NCBI RefSeq assembly: GCF_900111745.1
Contig: NZ_FOIJ01000019.1
Span: 101,532 to 165,531 of the forward strand
Origin: Stigmatella erecta
GTDB lineage: Bacteria; Myxococcota; Myxococcia; Myxococcales; Myxococcaceae
Direction of reading: 5' to 3'
Length of the DNA stretch: 64,000 bases
The stretch's first letter is position 1. Each line of letters opens with the position of its first letter. Shown piece after piece: positions 41,931 through 52,992 of the stretch. Under the pieces are notes generated by a model that saw nothing but the letters and a program-made list of their open reading frames with translations, made no database searches and was not told the DNA's origin. A program made the position numbers and the translations under genes.

Positions 41931-42176
41931 GTGGACCCGCCAGGAGGCGCCGCCGTGGCCACGGACAAGAACCGCCGCACCATTGCCTCCCGCCCCATCG
42001 GCCGGGTGCTCAGTGGGCAGGACCGCTACGAGAAGGAGGCGCTGGAGGGAGACCCGGCGAGCGCCCTGGCCGCCTCGGTGCGGGAGCAGCGGCGCGGGGC
42101 GCTTCCGCCCGCGCCGGCCAAGTCCAGCTTCCTGGAGGCGCTCCAGCGCCAGACGGGCCCCCAGCGCAAGCCCTGA
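41931..42176 (+). CDS. small hypothetical protein
   Basis: 81 residues from GTG 41931, or 73 from GTG 41955. It is basic and probably disordered: TDKNRRTIASRPIGRVLSGQ, a helix ALAASVREQRRG, and an ending SSFLEALQRQTGPQRKP. No signal peptide. It is divergent from the MerR-type gene (106 bp) and convergent with the histidine kinase (9 bp). It is short, so real coding status is uncertain, but no other gene explains the gap. Confidence 0.45.
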   Translation: MDPPGGAAVATDKNRRTIASRPIGRVLSGQDRYEKEALEGDPASALAASVREQRRGALPPAPAKSSFLEALQRQTGPQRKP

Positions 42177-42185
42177 GCGGGGCGC

Positions 42186-44000
42186 TCACCCCGCGGTGCG
42201 CTGGGCCGCGGGGGCCATGGGCAGCTCGATGGTGACGGTCGTCCCGACGCCCTCGTCGCTCTGGATGGAAATCTTCCCGCCGTGCACCTCGATGACCCGG
42301 TGGCACACCGCCAGGGACAGCCCCTTGTCGGACCACTGCTGCTTGGTGGTGAAGAAGGGGTTGAAGAGCCGGTCGAGGTGCTCGCGGGGAATGCCGCGCC
42401 CCGTGTCGCTCAGCTCCACGCGCACCGCCTGCCGGCCGATGACGTGGGTGGCCAGGGTGATGCGCCGCTCCGGGCGCCCCTCCATGGCGCTCAGGGCGTT
42501 GCCGAGCAGCCGGTGGAAGACATCGTCCAGCGCCTTGCCATCCCCCAGCACCAGGGCCTGGCCCGCGTGGAAGCGGCACACCACGTGGACGCCCGCCGTG
42601 TCCAGCTCCTGGATGCGCGCCTCCACGGCCCGCTCCACCACCGGGTGCAGGTCCACGGGGGCCATCTCCCCGCGCTGCCGGGCCTCCAGGGCGCGCAGCT
42701 CGCGGATGATCTCCGCCATGCGCAGCGCCTGCCGGTGCGCCGCGGAGAGCATGGGCCGCTCGGGGGAGTCCTCCGGGGACTCGGCCAGCAGCAGCTGAAG
42801 GTTGGCGGTGATGACGGACAGCGGCGTGTTCATCTCGTGCGCCATGCCGGCCGCCAGGTCCCCCACGGCCACCAGGCGCTGGCTGCGCAGGAGCTGCTCC
42901 TGCGTCTGCCTCAGGTCCCGCGTCTGCTCCTCCACCTGCGCCAGGAGCTGGCCGTTGACGTGCACGAGCTGGCGGTGGGCGCTCTCCAGGCTGCGGCCCA
43001 TCTCGTTGAAGGCGTCCGCCAGGTCTCCCAGCTCGTCCTTGCGCCCCAGGGCGATGCGGTGCTGGAGGTTGCCCTGGGCGAGCTGCCGCGCGCCCTGGGC
43101 GAGCTGGGCCAGGGACTGGCCCATGGAGCGGAAGGTGAACAGCGCCAGCGCCAAGCCGCCCGTCACCACCAGCGCCAGCAGCCAGGGGGTGGCGGGGTTC
43201 AGCCCGCCCAGCGAGGGGAAGGCGGCCTCGCGGGGCCGGGCCGCCACGGCCGTCCACCCCAGCTCCGGCACCGGGCTGAAGGCCGCGAGCCACGGGCGGC
43301 CGCCCTCCTCGTAGTGGAAGGTGCCCGCCTGGCGCGTGAAGGACGCGGCCTGGAGGGGCGCGGGGGGGCCGCCGCCGCCGGCGCTCCCGTCGAGCAGGAG
43401 CCGGCCCGCGCCATCCAGGAGGAACAGGCGGCTGCCGGCCTGGCTCGTGGTGGACAGGCGGTGGGACAGCTCCTCCAGGCTCAGCTCGGCCACGAGGCTC
43501 GGGCCCTGTCCGGACGGCGCCCGCCCGGCCACGAGCACCGCGGGCCGCAGGTGGACCGCGGTCAGGTAGGGCTCGGAGAAGAGGTACGGGCGGCCCGTGG
43601 GGGCGCTGGCCAGCAGCGCCTGCGTCCGGCGCTGGAAGTCCTCCGCCTCCTGGGGCGCGCCCGGGGAGAGGGCGGCGGTCAGCCGGCCCTGGGCGTCGAA
43701 CAGTCCCACCCGCTGGAGGCGCTCCTGGTGGGCGTAGCGCGCAGTGAGCCACGCCTCGGCCGCGGGGGCCTCGCGCGGCAGGGCGTCCGGCACGGAGAGC
43801 GGCTCGGCGAGCCGCTCGGCCACCGCGCGCACGTAGAGGGCCACGTGCTGCGCTTCCCCGTGCGCCGTGCGCAGGTGCTGCTCGGTGAGCGCTTGCGCGA
43901 GCCGGTCCTCCATGTCGCGCCGGATCAGCAGCCCCGTCACCAGGGCGGGGGCCGCGGCGGTGAGGGCCAGCAGCAGCAGGAACTTGTGACGGAGGTTCAT
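42186..44000 (-). CDS. membrane sensor histidine kinase (periplasmic sensor, HAMP, HisKA, HATPase)
   Basis: About 604 residues from ATG 44000; an upstream extension lacks a ribosome site. Helix 1 is FLLLLALTAAAPALVTGLLI (about 7-27). A periplasmic Cache-like sensor follows (about 30-265), then helix 2 (PWLLALVVTGGLALALFTF, about 268-288) and HAMP (about 290-342; GRKDELGDLADAFNEMGRSL). HisKA has GMAHEMNTPLSVITANL with the phospho-His, and HATPase has LLGNALSAMEG, DTGRGIPREHLDRLF and VCHRVIEVHGG. It is complete but has no receiver, and its partner response regulator is not adjacent. Confidence 0.92.
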   Translation of the reverse strand: MNLRHKFLLLLALTAAAPALVTGLLIRRDMEDRLAQALTEQHLRTAHGEAQHVALYVRAVAERLAEPLSVPDALPREAPAAEAWLTARYAHQERLQRVGLFDAQGRLTAALSPGAPQEAEDFQRRTQALLASAPTGRPYLFSEPYLTAVHLRPAVLVAGRAPSGQGPSLVAELSLEELSHRLSTTSQAGSRLFLLDGAGRLLLDGSAGGGGPPAPLQAASFTRQAGTFHYEEGGRPWLAAFSPVPELGWTAVAARPREAAFPSLGGLNPATPWLLALVVTGGLALALFTFRSMGQSLAQLAQGARQLAQGNLQHRIALGRKDELGDLADAFNEMGRSLESAHRQLVHVNGQLLAQVEEQTRDLRQTQEQLLRSQRLVAVGDLAAGMAHEMNTPLSVITANLQLLLAESPEDSPERPMLSAAHRQALRMAEIIRELRALEARQRGEMAPVDLHPVVERAVEARIQELDTAGVHVVCRFHAGQALVLGDGKALDDVFHRLLGNALSAMEGRPERRITLATHVIGRQAVRVELSDTGRGIPREHLDRLFNPFFTTKQQWSDKGLSLAVCHRVIEVHGGKISIQSDEGVGTTVTIELPMAPAAQRTAG

Positions 44001-44365
44001 GCGCGAGCGCAACTCTCGGCGGTCACGGGGGTACCCAGAGAAGGGCACAGCCTCCCACGGGTGTCCTGCTTGGGTCTTCAGCATCAAATGGCCGGCCTCC
44101 CCCGTGCGCACCGGCCCCGCGTGCGCTCCCCACTCGTCCGGTCTTTTGCGTGAGGTCCTTCAAGGATAATCGGTTTACCTTGTTTCCGCAGAAGAGGCTA
44201 CCTTGCAAGTTGTCCAAAAGGGGGCACCGGCCGCGCCCAAGTGGTGGGGAGTCCACGGAACGGCCCCCCGGGGGCGGCGGGGCGACCTGCCGGGTAGGCA
44301 GGCGCTCGCGGGAGGGGCGCGAAGGGGGTGCGTGGAGGCCTGGATTCCGCTAGCACGGGGGGCAC
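44001..44365. other. intergenic region between divergent genes, no gene found
   Basis: It contains an A/T-enriched stretch around 44150-44220, likely holding the kinase promoter. I tested the leader of the kinase gene for c-di-GMP, TPP, cobalamin and glycine riboswitch signatures and found none. No clear inverted repeat stands out. Confidence 0.5.
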
Positions 44366-45250
44366 GTGCGAGACCGTGAGGGTGTGGGAGTCGCCAGCAG
44401 GAAGGCTGCCCGGTGGCCGGGACGCTCCGCCCAGGGCGTGAGCGCCCGCTCCTGGGCCCTCACGCTCGTCATCGCCGCGGGGCTGGGGCTGCTCCTGGCG
44501 GTGGCGACCACCAGCCTGCCCTACCTGGTGTCCTCTCCCACCACAGACCCCCACTTCGGGGCGCTGAACCACTGCCTCTCGGGGGCCCTGCGGGGCCCGC
44601 GGCTGGGGTGGGCCGTGTCGCCGGATGGCGCGCGCGCGGCCCTCTTCGACGGACAGGGGGTGGCCCTCTGTGGCCCCTCAGGGCGCCCCGGGGTGAGCGC
44701 GTGGCCGGGCGTGACGGCCCTGACGTTCGATGGGGCCGGGCGGCTCTGGGCGGCCACCCCGGAGCAGCTCCTGCGCGAGGAGGACGGCCAGCTCCGGGTG
44801 CTCGGGGACCTGGGGGCGGTGGCCCTGGCGGGACACGCCGATGGGGTGCTGGCGCTGGACGGCGAGGGGCACCTGGCCTCCATTGCTCCAGACGGGGCGG
44901 TACAGGCCCAGGTGCTGCTGACCCCCGGGGCCACACTCTCGGTGGGGCCGGGCGGGACACTGGCCGTGGCGGTGGCGGACGGCGTGCCCTGGGTCTTCGA
45001 GGCGCGCACCCTGAGCCCCCTGCCGATCCAAGCCCCCTGTGCCGTCGAGGGGGCCGGGTGGCGGGCGGACTCGGGGCGCCTGCTGCTGGTGTGTGCCTCG
45101 GGGGCAGAGGGGGCTTTCACCGTCGAGCCCAGGACGGGGGAGAGGGCACCGGTCCCCCGTCCCGCCGCTCTCCCCACCCGCCTGCTCCTCGGCCGGGCGC
45201 TCTATGTCCAGGGCTGTGAGGGGCTTCCCTGTACTGCACCCCCGCCCTGA
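44366..45250 (+). CDS. single-pass membrane protein with propeller-like repeats, unknown function
   Basis: 294 residues from GTG 44366. One hydrophobic helix (SWALTLVIAAGLGLLLAVATTSL, about 28-50) precedes an outer part with repeated short strands: LGWAVSPDGARAALFDG, VTALTFDGAGRLWAATPEQLL, GVLALDGEGHLASIAPDGA, GTLAVAVADGVPWVFEA. This G-x-L/A-A-V-x-x-DG pattern is propeller-like. No family is recognised. It is followed by 151 bp and then the poly-HAMP kinase gene. Confidence 0.6.
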   Translation: MRDREGVGVASRKAARWPGRSAQGVSARSWALTLVIAAGLGLLLAVATTSLPYLVSSPTTDPHFGALNHCLSGALRGPRLGWAVSPDGARAALFDGQGVALCGPSGRPGVSAWPGVTALTFDGAGRLWAATPEQLLREEDGQLRVLGDLGAVALAGHADGVLALDGEGHLASIAPDGAVQAQVLLTPGATLSVGPGGTLAVAVADGVPWVFEARTLSPLPIQAPCAVEGAGWRADSGRLLLVCASGAEGAFTVEPRTGERAPVPRPAALPTRLLLGRALYVQGCEGLPCTAPPP

Positions 45251-45401
45251 AGCGTTAAAAGGGACATGTCCAGCCCCAACGGATGTCCACGCCCGTCCAC
45301 GGCCAAAAACGAATGGGGTTGAGTTTTGAACCGTTGTCCTGAGCGGCTTCGCTCAAGAGTCGACAAGACGCTCTACTCCTCGGAAGGTCAGCCTACCGGA
45401 C

Positions 45402-48400
45402 ATGCGCCCCTCTGTGGCGGCGCGTTCTTCATCCTCGCAGAGGTTCCAACTCGTGAACGCGAACGACAACGACTCTTCGCCTGACAAGAAGCGCAGCCCC
45501 CGGCGCAAGGACAAGGGGCAGGGCACGGAGAGCGTGCCCGCCTCCCGTCCCGTGAACCGCCTGAAGTCCCGGCTGGAGGGGGACGTGCCCGCAGGTGAGG
45601 CCGCCGCGCCCCCGGGCAAGCGCAACGGCCATGGCCCCGGCAAGCTGCCCGCGGGAGAGGGCATCCGGGGCCGGACGGCCACGCGGCCGGGCCGGGGCGC
45701 CCAGCCGCTCCTGGAGTTGCTCGCCGCGCTGCAGGCCGCGGAGTCCGGAGACTTCAGCGTCCGGCTCTCCCACACCCAGTCGGACGAGGTGCTGGAGGAC
45801 ATCTCCGATGCCTTCAACGCGCTGATGGTCCGCAACGGCGCGCTCGCCAGCGAAATCGTCCGCGTGGAGCGGGTGGTGGGCCGCGAGGGCCGGATGGGTG
45901 AGCGCGTGTCGCTCGGCGAGGTGCGCGGCGGCTGGGCCGCCAGCGTACACTCCATCAACGCGCTGATCGGCGACCTGGTGCTGCCCACCACGGAAGTGGC
46001 CCGCGTGCTCGTCGCGGTGGCCGAGGGAGACCTGACGCAGAAGATGGCCCTGGAGATCGACGGCCAGTCGGTGAAGGGCGAGTTCCTGCGCATCGGCACC
46101 ACGGTGAACGCCATGGTGGATCAGCTCCGCGCGTTCGCCGCCGAAGTCACCCGCGTCGCCAAGGAAGTGGGCAGCGACGGCAAGCTGGGCGGCCAGGCGG
46201 ATGTGAAGGGCGTGGCCGGCACGTGGAAGGACCTGACCGACAACGTCAACATCATGGCCAGCAACCTCACCACCCAGGTGCGCAACATCGCCGAGGTCTC
46301 CACGGCGGTGGCCCGGGGCGACCTGTCCCGGAAAATCACCGTGGACGCCAAGGGGGAGATGCTCCAGCTGAAGGACACCTTCAACACCATGGTGGACCAG
46401 CTCAACTCTTTCTCCGCCGAGGTGACGCGCGTCGCGAAGGAAGTGGGCACCGAAGGAAAGCTCGGCGGCCAGGCCGAGGTGAAGGGCGTGTCCGGTGTGT
46501 GGAAGGACCTCACGGACAACGTGAACTTCATGGCCAGTAACCTCACCACCCAGGTGCGCGGCATCGTCAAGGTGGTGACGGCGGTCGCCAACGGCGACCT
46601 GTCCCAGAAGCTCCAGGTGCCGTCGCAGGGGGAGATCGCCGCGCTCGGCGAGACGCTCAACAACATGACGGACACGCTCAACGTGTTCGCCCAGCAGGTG
46701 ACGAGCGTGGCGCGCACGGTGGGCGTGGAGGGCAAGCTGGGCGCCCAGGCCCAGGTGCCCGGCGCCGCCGGCACGTGGAAGGACCTCACCGACAACGTGA
46801 ACCTGATGGCCAACAACCTCACGGCCCAGGTGCGCAACATCGCCGAGGTGACGACGTCCGTCGCCAAGGGCGACCTGTCCAAGAAAATCACGGTGGACGT
46901 GAAGGGCGAGGTGCTGGAGCTGAAGAACACCATCAACACGATGGTGGATCAGCTCAACTCCTTCGCCGCCGAAGTGACGCGCGTCGCGCGTGAAGTCGGC
47001 ACCGACGGCAAGCTGGGCGGCCAGGCCGAGGTGAAGGGTGTCGCCGGCACGTGGAAGGACCTGACCGACAACGTCAACATCATGGCCAGCAACCTCACCA
47101 CCCAGGTGCGCAACATCGCCTTGGTGACGACGGCGGTGGCCAAGGGCGACCTGTCCAAGAAGATCTCCGTGGATGCGCGCGGCGAGATGCTGGAGCTGAA
47201 GAACACCATCAACACCATGGTGGACCAGCTCAACTCGTTCGCCGCGGAAGTCACCCGCGTCGCCCGCGAGGTGGGCACCCACGGCAAGCTGGGCGGCCAG
47301 GCCGAGGTGAAGGGGGTGGCCGGGACGTGGAAGGACCTCACGGACAACGTGAACATCATGGCCAGCAACCTCACCACCCAGGTGCGCGGCATCGCCAAGG
47401 TGGTGACGGCGGTGGCCAACGGCGACCTGAACCAGCGCCTGAAGGTGGACGCCAAGGGCGAGGTGGCGGAGCTGGCCGACACCATCAACGCGATGACGGA
47501 GACGCTCTCCATCTTCGCGCAGCAGGTGACGGACGTGGCGCGCACGGTGGGCGTGGAGGGCAAGCTGGGCGCCCAGGCGGTGGTGCCCGGGGTGGCCGGC
47601 ACGTGGAAGGACCTGACCAACAACGTGAACCTGCTCGCGAACAACCTGACCGACCAGGTCCGGAACATCGCGGAGGTGACCACGGCGGTGGCCCGGGGCG
47701 ACCTGTCCCGCAAAATCACGGTGGACGCGAAGGGCGAGGTGATGGAGCTGAAGAACACCATCAACACGATGGTGGATCAGCTCCGCGGCTTCGCTTCCGA
47801 AGTGACGCGCGTCGCCAAGGAAGTGGGCACCGAAGGAAAGCTGGGCGGCCAGGCGCTGGTGCCCGGGGTGTCCGGTGTGTGGAAGGACCTCACGGACAAC
47901 GTGAACTTCATGGCCACCAACCTGACGACCCAGGTGCGTGGCATCGTGAAGGTGGTGACGGCGGTCGCCAACGGCGACCTGTCCCAGAAGCTCATCGTCG
48001 AGGCGAAGGGTGAAATCGCGGCGCTCGCGGACACCATCAACGCGATGACGCAGACGCTCTCCATCTTCGCGCAGCAGGTGACGGATGTGGCGCGCACGGT
48101 GGGCGTGGAGGGCAAGCTGGGCGCTCAGGCCGAGGTGCCGGGCGTCGCCGGCACGTGGAAGGACCTGACCAACAACGTGAACCTGCTGGCCAACAACCTC
48201 ACGGCCCAGGTGCGCAACATCGCGGAGGTCTCTACCGCGGTGGCCAATGGCGACCTGTCCCGCAAAATCACGGTGGACGCCAAGGGCGAGGTGCTCCAGC
48301 TCAAGGACACCATCAACACCATGGTGGACCAGCTCCGCGGCTTCGCCTCGGAAGTCACCCGCGTCGCCAAGGAAGTCGGTACCGAGGGCAAGCTGGGCGG

Positions 48401-51400
48401 CCAGGCCGACGTGAAGGGCGTGTCCGGCGTCTGGAAGGATCTCACCGACAACGTGAACGCCCTGACCGGCAACCTCACGGACCAGGTGCGCAACATCGCC
48501 AAGGTCACCACCGCGGTGGCCAACGGCGACCTGTCGCAGAAGATCACCGTCAGCGTGAAGGGCGAGGTGCTGGAGCTGAAGAACACCATCAACACGATGG
48601 TGGACCAGCTCCGCGCGTTCGCCTCGGAAGTGACCCGCGTCGCCAAGGAAGTGGGCACGGAAGGAAAGCTGGGCGGCCAGGCGGATGTGAAGGGCGTGTC
48701 CGGCGTCTGGAAGGACCTGACCGACAACGTGAACGTGCTGGCCGGCAACCTCACGGACCAGGTGCGCAACATCGCCAAGGTCACCACCGCGGTGGCCAAT
48801 GGCGACCTGTCGCAGAAGATCTCCGTCGAGGCCCGCGGCGAAATCCTCGAGCTGAAGAACACCATCAACACGATGGTGGATCAGCTCCGCGCGTTCGCGT
48901 CCGAAGTGACGCGCGTCGCGAAGGAAGTGGGCACCGAAGGAAAGCTGGGCGGCCAGGCCGAGGTGCCGGGAGTGGCCGGCACGTGGAAGAACCTCACGGA
49001 CAACGTGAACTCCATGGCCAGCAACCTCACCGCCCAGGTGCGCAACATCGCCCTGGTGACGACGGCGGTGGCCAACGGCGACCTGTCCAAGAAAATCACC
49101 GTGGACGTGAAGGGCGAGATGCTGGAGCTGAAGAACACCATCAACACGATGGTGGATCAGCTCAACTCCTTCGCCGCCGAGGTGACGCGCGTCGCGCGCG
49201 AGGTGGGCACGGAAGGCAAGCTGGGCGGACAGGCCGTGGTGGCGGGCGTCTCCGGCACCTGGAAGGACCTGACCGACAACGTGAACTCCATGGCCCGCAA
49301 CCTCACCACCCAGGTGCGCGGCATCGTCCGCGTGGTGACGGCGGTGGCCAATGGGGATCTGCGCCAGAAGCTCGTGGTGGACGCCAAGGGCGAGGTGGCC
49401 GCGCTCGCGGACACCATCAACAGCATGACCGACACGCTGGGCACCTTCGCCGAGCAGGTCTCCACGGTGGCCCGCGAGGTGGGCGTCGAGGGGAAGCTGG
49501 GCGGCCAGGCCCGCGTGCCCGGGGTGGCCGGCACGTGGAAGGACCTCACGGACAACGTGAACTTCATGGCCAGTAACCTCACCACCCAGGTGCGCGGCAT
49601 CGTCAAGGTGGTGACGGCGGTGGCCGATGGTGACCTGTCCCAGAAGCTCATCGTGGACGCCAAGGGCGAGGTGGCCGCGCTCGCCGAGACCATCAACAGC
49701 ATGACGGACACGCTGGGCACCTTCGCCGAGCAGGTGTCCACGGTGGCCCGCGAGGTGGGTATCGAAGGAAAGCTGGGCGGCCAGGCCCGCGTGCCCGGCG
49801 CGCGCGGCACGTGGCGGCAGCTCACCGACAACGTGAACCAGCTGGCAGGCACCCTCACCTCGCAGCTGCGCGCCATCTCGGACGTGGCCACCGCGGTGAC
49901 GAAGGGCGACCTCACCCGGAGCATCACCGTCAGCGCCGAGGGCGAAGTGGCCGCGCTGAAGGACAACATCAACCAGATGATCTTCAACCTGCGTGAGACG
50001 ACGCAGAAGAACCAGGAACAGGACTGGCTGAAGACGAACCTGGCGAAGTTCAGCGGCATGATGCAGGGCCAGAAGAACCTGGAGGCCGTCAGCCGCCTCA
50101 TCATGAGCGAGCTGACCCCCCTGGTGGGCGCGCACCACGGCGCCTTCTTCCTGATGGAGCAGGACGGCACCCTGCCGGTGCTCAAGCTCACCAGCACCTA
50201 CGCGTACCGCGAGCGCAAGAGCCTGGCCAACCGCTTCCGCCTGGGCGAGAGCCTGGTGGGGCAGTGCGCCCTGGAGAAGAAGACCATCCTCCTCACTAAG
50301 GTCCCGGCCGACTACATCACCATCTCGTCCGGCCTGGGCGAGGCCACGCCGCTCAACATCATCGTCCTGCCGGTGCTCTTCGAGGGCGAGGTGAAGGCCA
50401 TCATCGAGCTGGCCTCGTTCCACCCCTTCAGCGCCATCCACCAGATTTTCCTGGATCAGCTCACCGAGAGCATCGGCGTGGTGCTGAACATGATCATCGC
50501 CAACATGCGCACCGAGCAGCTGCTGCTCCAGTCGCAGGGGCTCACCCAGGAGCTCCAGAGCCAGTCGCGCGAGCTGACCCAGCAGCAGGAGGAGCTCAAG
50601 CGCACCAACACCGAGCTGGAGGCGCAGGCGCTCGAGCTGGAGGAGAAGGCCAAGCAGCTCGAGGAACAGAACACCCGCGTGGAGGAGAAGAACGCGGAAG
50701 TGGAGCTGGCGCGCTCCTCCTTGGAGGAGAAGGCCGCCCAGCTCAGCCTCATCTCCAAGTACAAGAGCGAGTTCCTGGCCAACATGAGCCACGAGCTGCG
50801 CACCCCGCTCAACTCGCTGCTCATCCTCGCCAAGCTGCTGGCGGACAACAAGGACGGCAACCTCAGCGGCAAGCAGGTGGAGTACGCCAACACCATCTAC
50901 GCCAGCGGTGGGGACCTGCTCAGCCTCATCAACGAGATCCTCGACCTGTCCAAGGTGGAGGCGGGCAAGATGCAGGTGGAGCCCCGGGACATCGTCCTCA
51001 CGGAGCTCAACCAGTTCGTGGACCGCTCGTTCCGCCCGGTGGCCGAGCAGAAGAGCCTCTCGTTCGACGTGGAGCTGCTGGCCAACGCGCCGCGGCAGAT
51101 CCGCACCGACCCGCAGCGGCTCCAGCAGGTGCTCAAGAACCTGCTGTCCAACGCCTTCAAGTTCACCGACGAGGGCAGCGTGCAGCTCGTGGTGAAGCAG
51201 GCCGACAAGGGCGTGCGCTTCGAGCACGAGGTGCTCAAGCGCGCCAAGCGCGTCATCGCCTTCGTGGTGACGGACACCGGCATCGGCATCGCCAAGGACA
51301 AGCAGAAGCTCATCTTCGAGGCCTTCCAGCAGGCCGACGGCTCCACCGCGCGCAAGTACGGCGGCACGGGCCTGGGCCTGTCCATCTCGCGGGAGATCGC

Positions 51401-52895
51401 CAAGCTGCTGGGCGGCGAAATCCACGTGGAGAGCGCGCTGGGCAAGGGCAGCACCTTCACGCTCTACCTGCCCCCCGAGTACGTGGCGCCCGAGGACGAG
51501 GTGCCGCAGGCCCCCACGCAGTTCCTGGCGCCCATCCCCACGCTGGCCTCGCAGCGCCCGGCCGAGACGCTGCCCCCGGTGCCCGCGATGCAGGCGCCCC
51601 CGGCACCGGCGGCCATTCCCAGCTCGCACGTGCTGGATGCCGCGCTGCCGCCGCCCTCGGACTCGCTGCTCGCCCCGCTCGCGGTGGAGGATGACCGGGA
51701 GCACATCCGCGAGGGCGACCGCGTCCTGCTCATCATCGAGGACGACCTGAAGTTCGCCCGCATCATGGCGCAGATGGCGCGCGAGAAGGGCTTCAAGGTG
51801 CTGGTGGCCAGCCGCGGCGACAGCGGCCTGGCCATGGCCAACGAGTACCTGCCCCACGCCATCACCCTGGACATCCAGCTGCCCGTGGTGGACGGCTGGA
51901 GCGTGCTGGAGCGCCTCAAGCGCAACGGGCGCACGCGCCACATCCCCGTGCACGTCATCAGCGTCATGGACAAGCACCTGGGCAACACCCACGGCGCCTT
52001 CGGCTACCTCACCAAGCCCGTCTCCAAAGAGGGCCTGGAGCGCGTCTTCTCCCAGCTGGCGCACTTCCTGGAGCGCAAGGAGCGGCGGCTGCTGCTCATC
52101 GAGGACGATGACGTGCAGCGCGACAGCCTCGTGAAGCTCCTGAGCGAGGGCAGTGACGTGGAGGTGACGGGCGTGGCCACCGGCGAGGAGGCCCTGCACA
52201 AGCTGGAGGAGGCCGAGTACGACTGCCTCGTCATCGACTTGCTGCTGCCGGACATGGACGGCACCAAGCTGGTGGAGGAGGTGAAGACCCAGCCGCGCTT
52301 CCGGGACTTGCCCATCGTCGTCTACACGGGCAAGGAGCTCACCGCCAAGGACGAGAGCCGGCTGCGCCGTTACACCGGCAGTGTCATCCTCAAGAGCGAG
52401 CCCAAGAGCCCCGACCAGCTCCTGGGCGACACGGCACTGTTCCTGCACCGGCTGGAGCAGAACCTCTCGTCCCGCACGAAGCAGGCCCTGGCCGAGCGCA
52501 GCAGCGACACGGGCGGGGACCTGACGGGCAAGAAGGTGCTCGTCGTCGATGACGACATGCGCAACATCTTCGCGCTCACCAGCGTGCTGGAAAACCAGGG
52601 ACTCCAAGTCATCTTCGCCGAGAACGGCCGTGCGGCCATCGAGATGCTGGAGAAGAACCGCGACGTGGATGTCGTGCTGATGGACATCATGATGCCGGAG
52701 ATGGACGGCTACGAGACGATGCAGGCCATCCGCCAGAACCTCCAGTACGCCCGGCTGCCCATCATCGCCATCACCGCCAAGGCCCTGAAGGACGACCGCG
52801 AGAAGTGCATGGCGGCGGGGGCCAGCGACTACCTGCCCAAGCCTGTTGACACCGACAAACTCATTGAACTCATCCGCCTGTGGGTGAACGCCTGA
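45402..52895 (+). CDS. cytoplasmic poly-HAMP hybrid histidine kinase: about 31 HAMP modules, GAF, HisKA, HATPase, three receivers
   Basis: 2497 residues. A basic disordered N-terminus (1-100) leads into HAMP modules from about residue 105. Residues 290-1485 are 13 exact 92-residue units, each holding two HAMP-like modules (xxVxTAVAxGDLSxKI and VTRVAxEVGxxGKLGGQA). The design matches fungal Nik1-type (group III) kinases. A GAF domain is at about 1558-1708, then a coiled coil (about 1710-1790), HisKA with H1797 ([10 protein letters not shown]), HATPase (about 1905-2025) and receivers with Asp2157, Asp2279 and Asp2428. No membrane helix is seen, so it should be cytosolic. The start is ATG 45402, or GTG 45453. 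Confidence 0.93.
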   Translation: MRPSVAARSSSSQRFQLVNANDNDSSPDKKRSPRRKDKGQGTESVPASRPVNRLKSRLEGDVPAGEAAAPPGKRNGHGPGKLPAGEGIRGRTATRPGRGAQPLLELLAALQAAESGDFSVRLSHTQSDEVLEDISDAFNALMVRNGALASEIVRVERVVGREGRMGERVSLGEVRGGWAASVHSINALIGDLVLPTTEVARVLVAVAEGDLTQKMALEIDGQSVKGEFLRIGTTVNAMVDQLRAFAAEVTRVAKEVGSDGKLGGQADVKGVAGTWKDLTDNVNIMASNLTTQVRNIAEVSTAVARGDLSRKITVDAKGEMLQLKDTFNTMVDQLNSFSAEVTRVAKEVGTEGKLGGQAEVKGVSGVWKDLTDNVNFMASNLTTQVRGIVKVVTAVANGDLSQKLQVPSQGEIAALGETLNNMTDTLNVFAQQVTSVARTVGVEGKLGAQAQVPGAAGTWKDLTDNVNLMANNLTAQVRNIAEVTTSVAKGDLSKKITVDVKGEVLELKNTINTMVDQLNSFAAEVTRVAREVGTDGKLGGQAEVKGVAGTWKDLTDNVNIMASNLTTQVRNIALVTTAVAKGDLSKKISVDARGEMLELKNTINTMVDQLNSFAAEVTRVAREVGTHGKLGGQAEVKGVAGTWKDLTDNVNIMASNLTTQVRGIAKVVTAVANGDLNQRLKVDAKGEVAELADTINAMTETLSIFAQQVTDVARTVGVEGKLGAQAVVPGVAGTWKDLTNNVNLLANNLTDQVRNIAEVTTAVARGDLSRKITVDAKGEVMELKNTINTMVDQLRGFASEVTRVAKEVGTEGKLGGQALVPGVSGVWKDLTDNVNFMATNLTTQVRGIVKVVTAVANGDLSQKLIVEAKGEIAALADTINAMTQTLSIFAQQVTDVARTVGVEGKLGAQAEVPGVAGTWKDLTNNVNLLANNLTAQVRNIAEVSTAVANGDLSRKITVDAKGEVLQLKDTINTMVDQLRGFASEVTRVAKEVGTEGKLGGQADVKGVSGVWKDLTDNVNALTGNLTDQVRNIAKVTTAVANGDLSQKITVSVKGEVLELKNTINTMVDQLRAFASEVTRVAKEVGTEGKLGGQADVKGVSGVWKDLTDNVNVLAGNLTDQVRNIAKVTTAVANGDLSQKISVEARGEILELKNTINTMVDQLRAFASEVTRVAKEVGTEGKLGGQAEVPGVAGTWKNLTDNVNSMASNLTAQVRNIALVTTAVANGDLSKKITVDVKGEMLELKNTINTMVDQLNSFAAEVTRVAREVGTEGKLGGQAVVAGVSGTWKDLTDNVNSMARNLTTQVRGIVRVVTAVANGDLRQKLVVDAKGEVAALADTINSMTDTLGTFAEQVSTVAREVGVEGKLGGQARVPGVAGTWKDLTDNVNFMASNLTTQVRGIVKVVTAVADGDLSQKLIVDAKGEVAALAETINSMTDTLGTFAEQVSTVAREVGIEGKLGGQARVPGARGTWRQLTDNVNQLAGTLTSQLRAISDVATAVTKGDLTRSITVSAEGEVAALKDNINQMIFNLRETTQKNQEQDWLKTNLAKFSGMMQGQKNLEAVSRLIMSELTPLVGAHHGAFFLMEQDGTLPVLKLTSTYAYRERKSLANRFRLGESLVGQCALEKKTILLTKVPADYITISSGLGEATPLNIIVLPVLFEGEVKAIIELASFHPFSAIHQIFLDQLTESIGVVLNMIIANMRTEQLLLQSQGLTQELQSQSRELTQQQEELKRTNTELEAQALELEEKAKQLEEQNTRVEEKNAEVELARSSLEEKAAQLSLISKYKSEFLANMSHELRTPLNSLLILAKLLADNKDGNLSGKQVEYANTIYASGGDLLSLINEILDLSKVEAGKMQVEPRDIVLTELNQFVDRSFRPVAEQKSLSFDVELLANAPRQIRTDPQRLQQVLKNLLSNAFKFTDEGSVQLVVKQADKGVRFEHEVLKRAKRVIAFVVTDTGIGIAKDKQKLIFEAFQQADGSTARKYGGTGLGLSISREIAKLLGGEIHVESALGKGSTFTLYLPPEYVAPEDEVPQAPTQFLAPIPTLASQRPAETLPPVPAMQAPPAPAAIPSSHVLDAALPPPSDSLLAPLAVEDDREHIREGDRVLLIIEDDLKFARIMAQMAREKGFKVLVASRGDSGLAMANEYLPHAITLDIQLPVVDGWSVLERLKRNGRTRHIPVHVISVMDKHLGNTHGAFGYLTKPVSKEGLERVFSQLAHFLERKERRLLLIEDDDVQRDSLVKLLSEGSDVEVTGVATGEEALHKLEEAEYDCLVIDLLLPDMDGTKLVEEVKTQPRFRDLPIVVYTGKELTAKDESRLRRYTGSVILKSEPKSPDQLLGDTALFLHRLEQNLSSRTKQALAERSSDTGGDLTGKKVLVVDDDMRNIFALTSVLENQGLQVIFAENGRAAIEMLEKNRDVDVVLMDIMMPEMDGYETMQAIRQNLQYARLPIIAITAKALKDDREKCMAAGASDYLPKPVDTDKLIELIRLWVNA
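46269..49856 (+). repeat. 13 tandem 276-bp units encoding paired HAMP modules
   Basis: Marker positions fit exactly: the TTQVR codon at 46269 and its equivalent at 49857 differ by 3588 bp, which is 13 x 276, and a second marker (AAG-CTG-GGC at 46182 and 49770) gives the same number. There is no indel in any unit. Two unit types alternate irregularly: one begins QVRNI and carries VDQL-x-x-FA-x-EVTRVA; the other begins QVRGI and has MT(D/E/Q)TL-x-x-FA(Q/E)QV. By order they read A B A A B A B A A A A B B. Confidence 0.9.
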
Positions 52896-52992
52896 GTTGG
52901 ATAGCACACGGCTGGCCTTTGGGGCCTTTTGCCCGGCCCCGAGGCATGCCTAGCGTTCGCCTGTCATCCTCCAGGGCCCCCGCTTGCTCAGC

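Noticed and set aside
44001..44111. Leader of the membrane histidine kinase as a possible riboswitch
   Set aside because: No conserved motif of known riboswitch classes (c-di-GMP, TPP, cobalamin, glycine) can be matched; short stems are expected by chance in G/C-rich DNA.
45340..45355. Hairpin TGAGCG-GCTT-CGCTCA before the poly-HAMP gene as a regulatory site
   Set aside because: Only six pairs, not followed by T residues and not matched by a promoter I could place with confidence; it may be chance.
46269..49856. Tandem 276-bp repeats as a CRISPR array or satellite
   Set aside because: The units are in-frame protein-coding HAMP pairs with no spacers and a period that is an exact multiple of three.
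45429..52907. An open frame of about 2490 codons on the strand opposite the poly-HAMP kinase
   Set aside because: It arises because high-GC codons and the repeats leave few stop codons on the reverse strand. Its translation is His/Leu/Arg/Val-rich with no domain, while the forward frame has clear HAMP, GAF, kinase and receiver domains.
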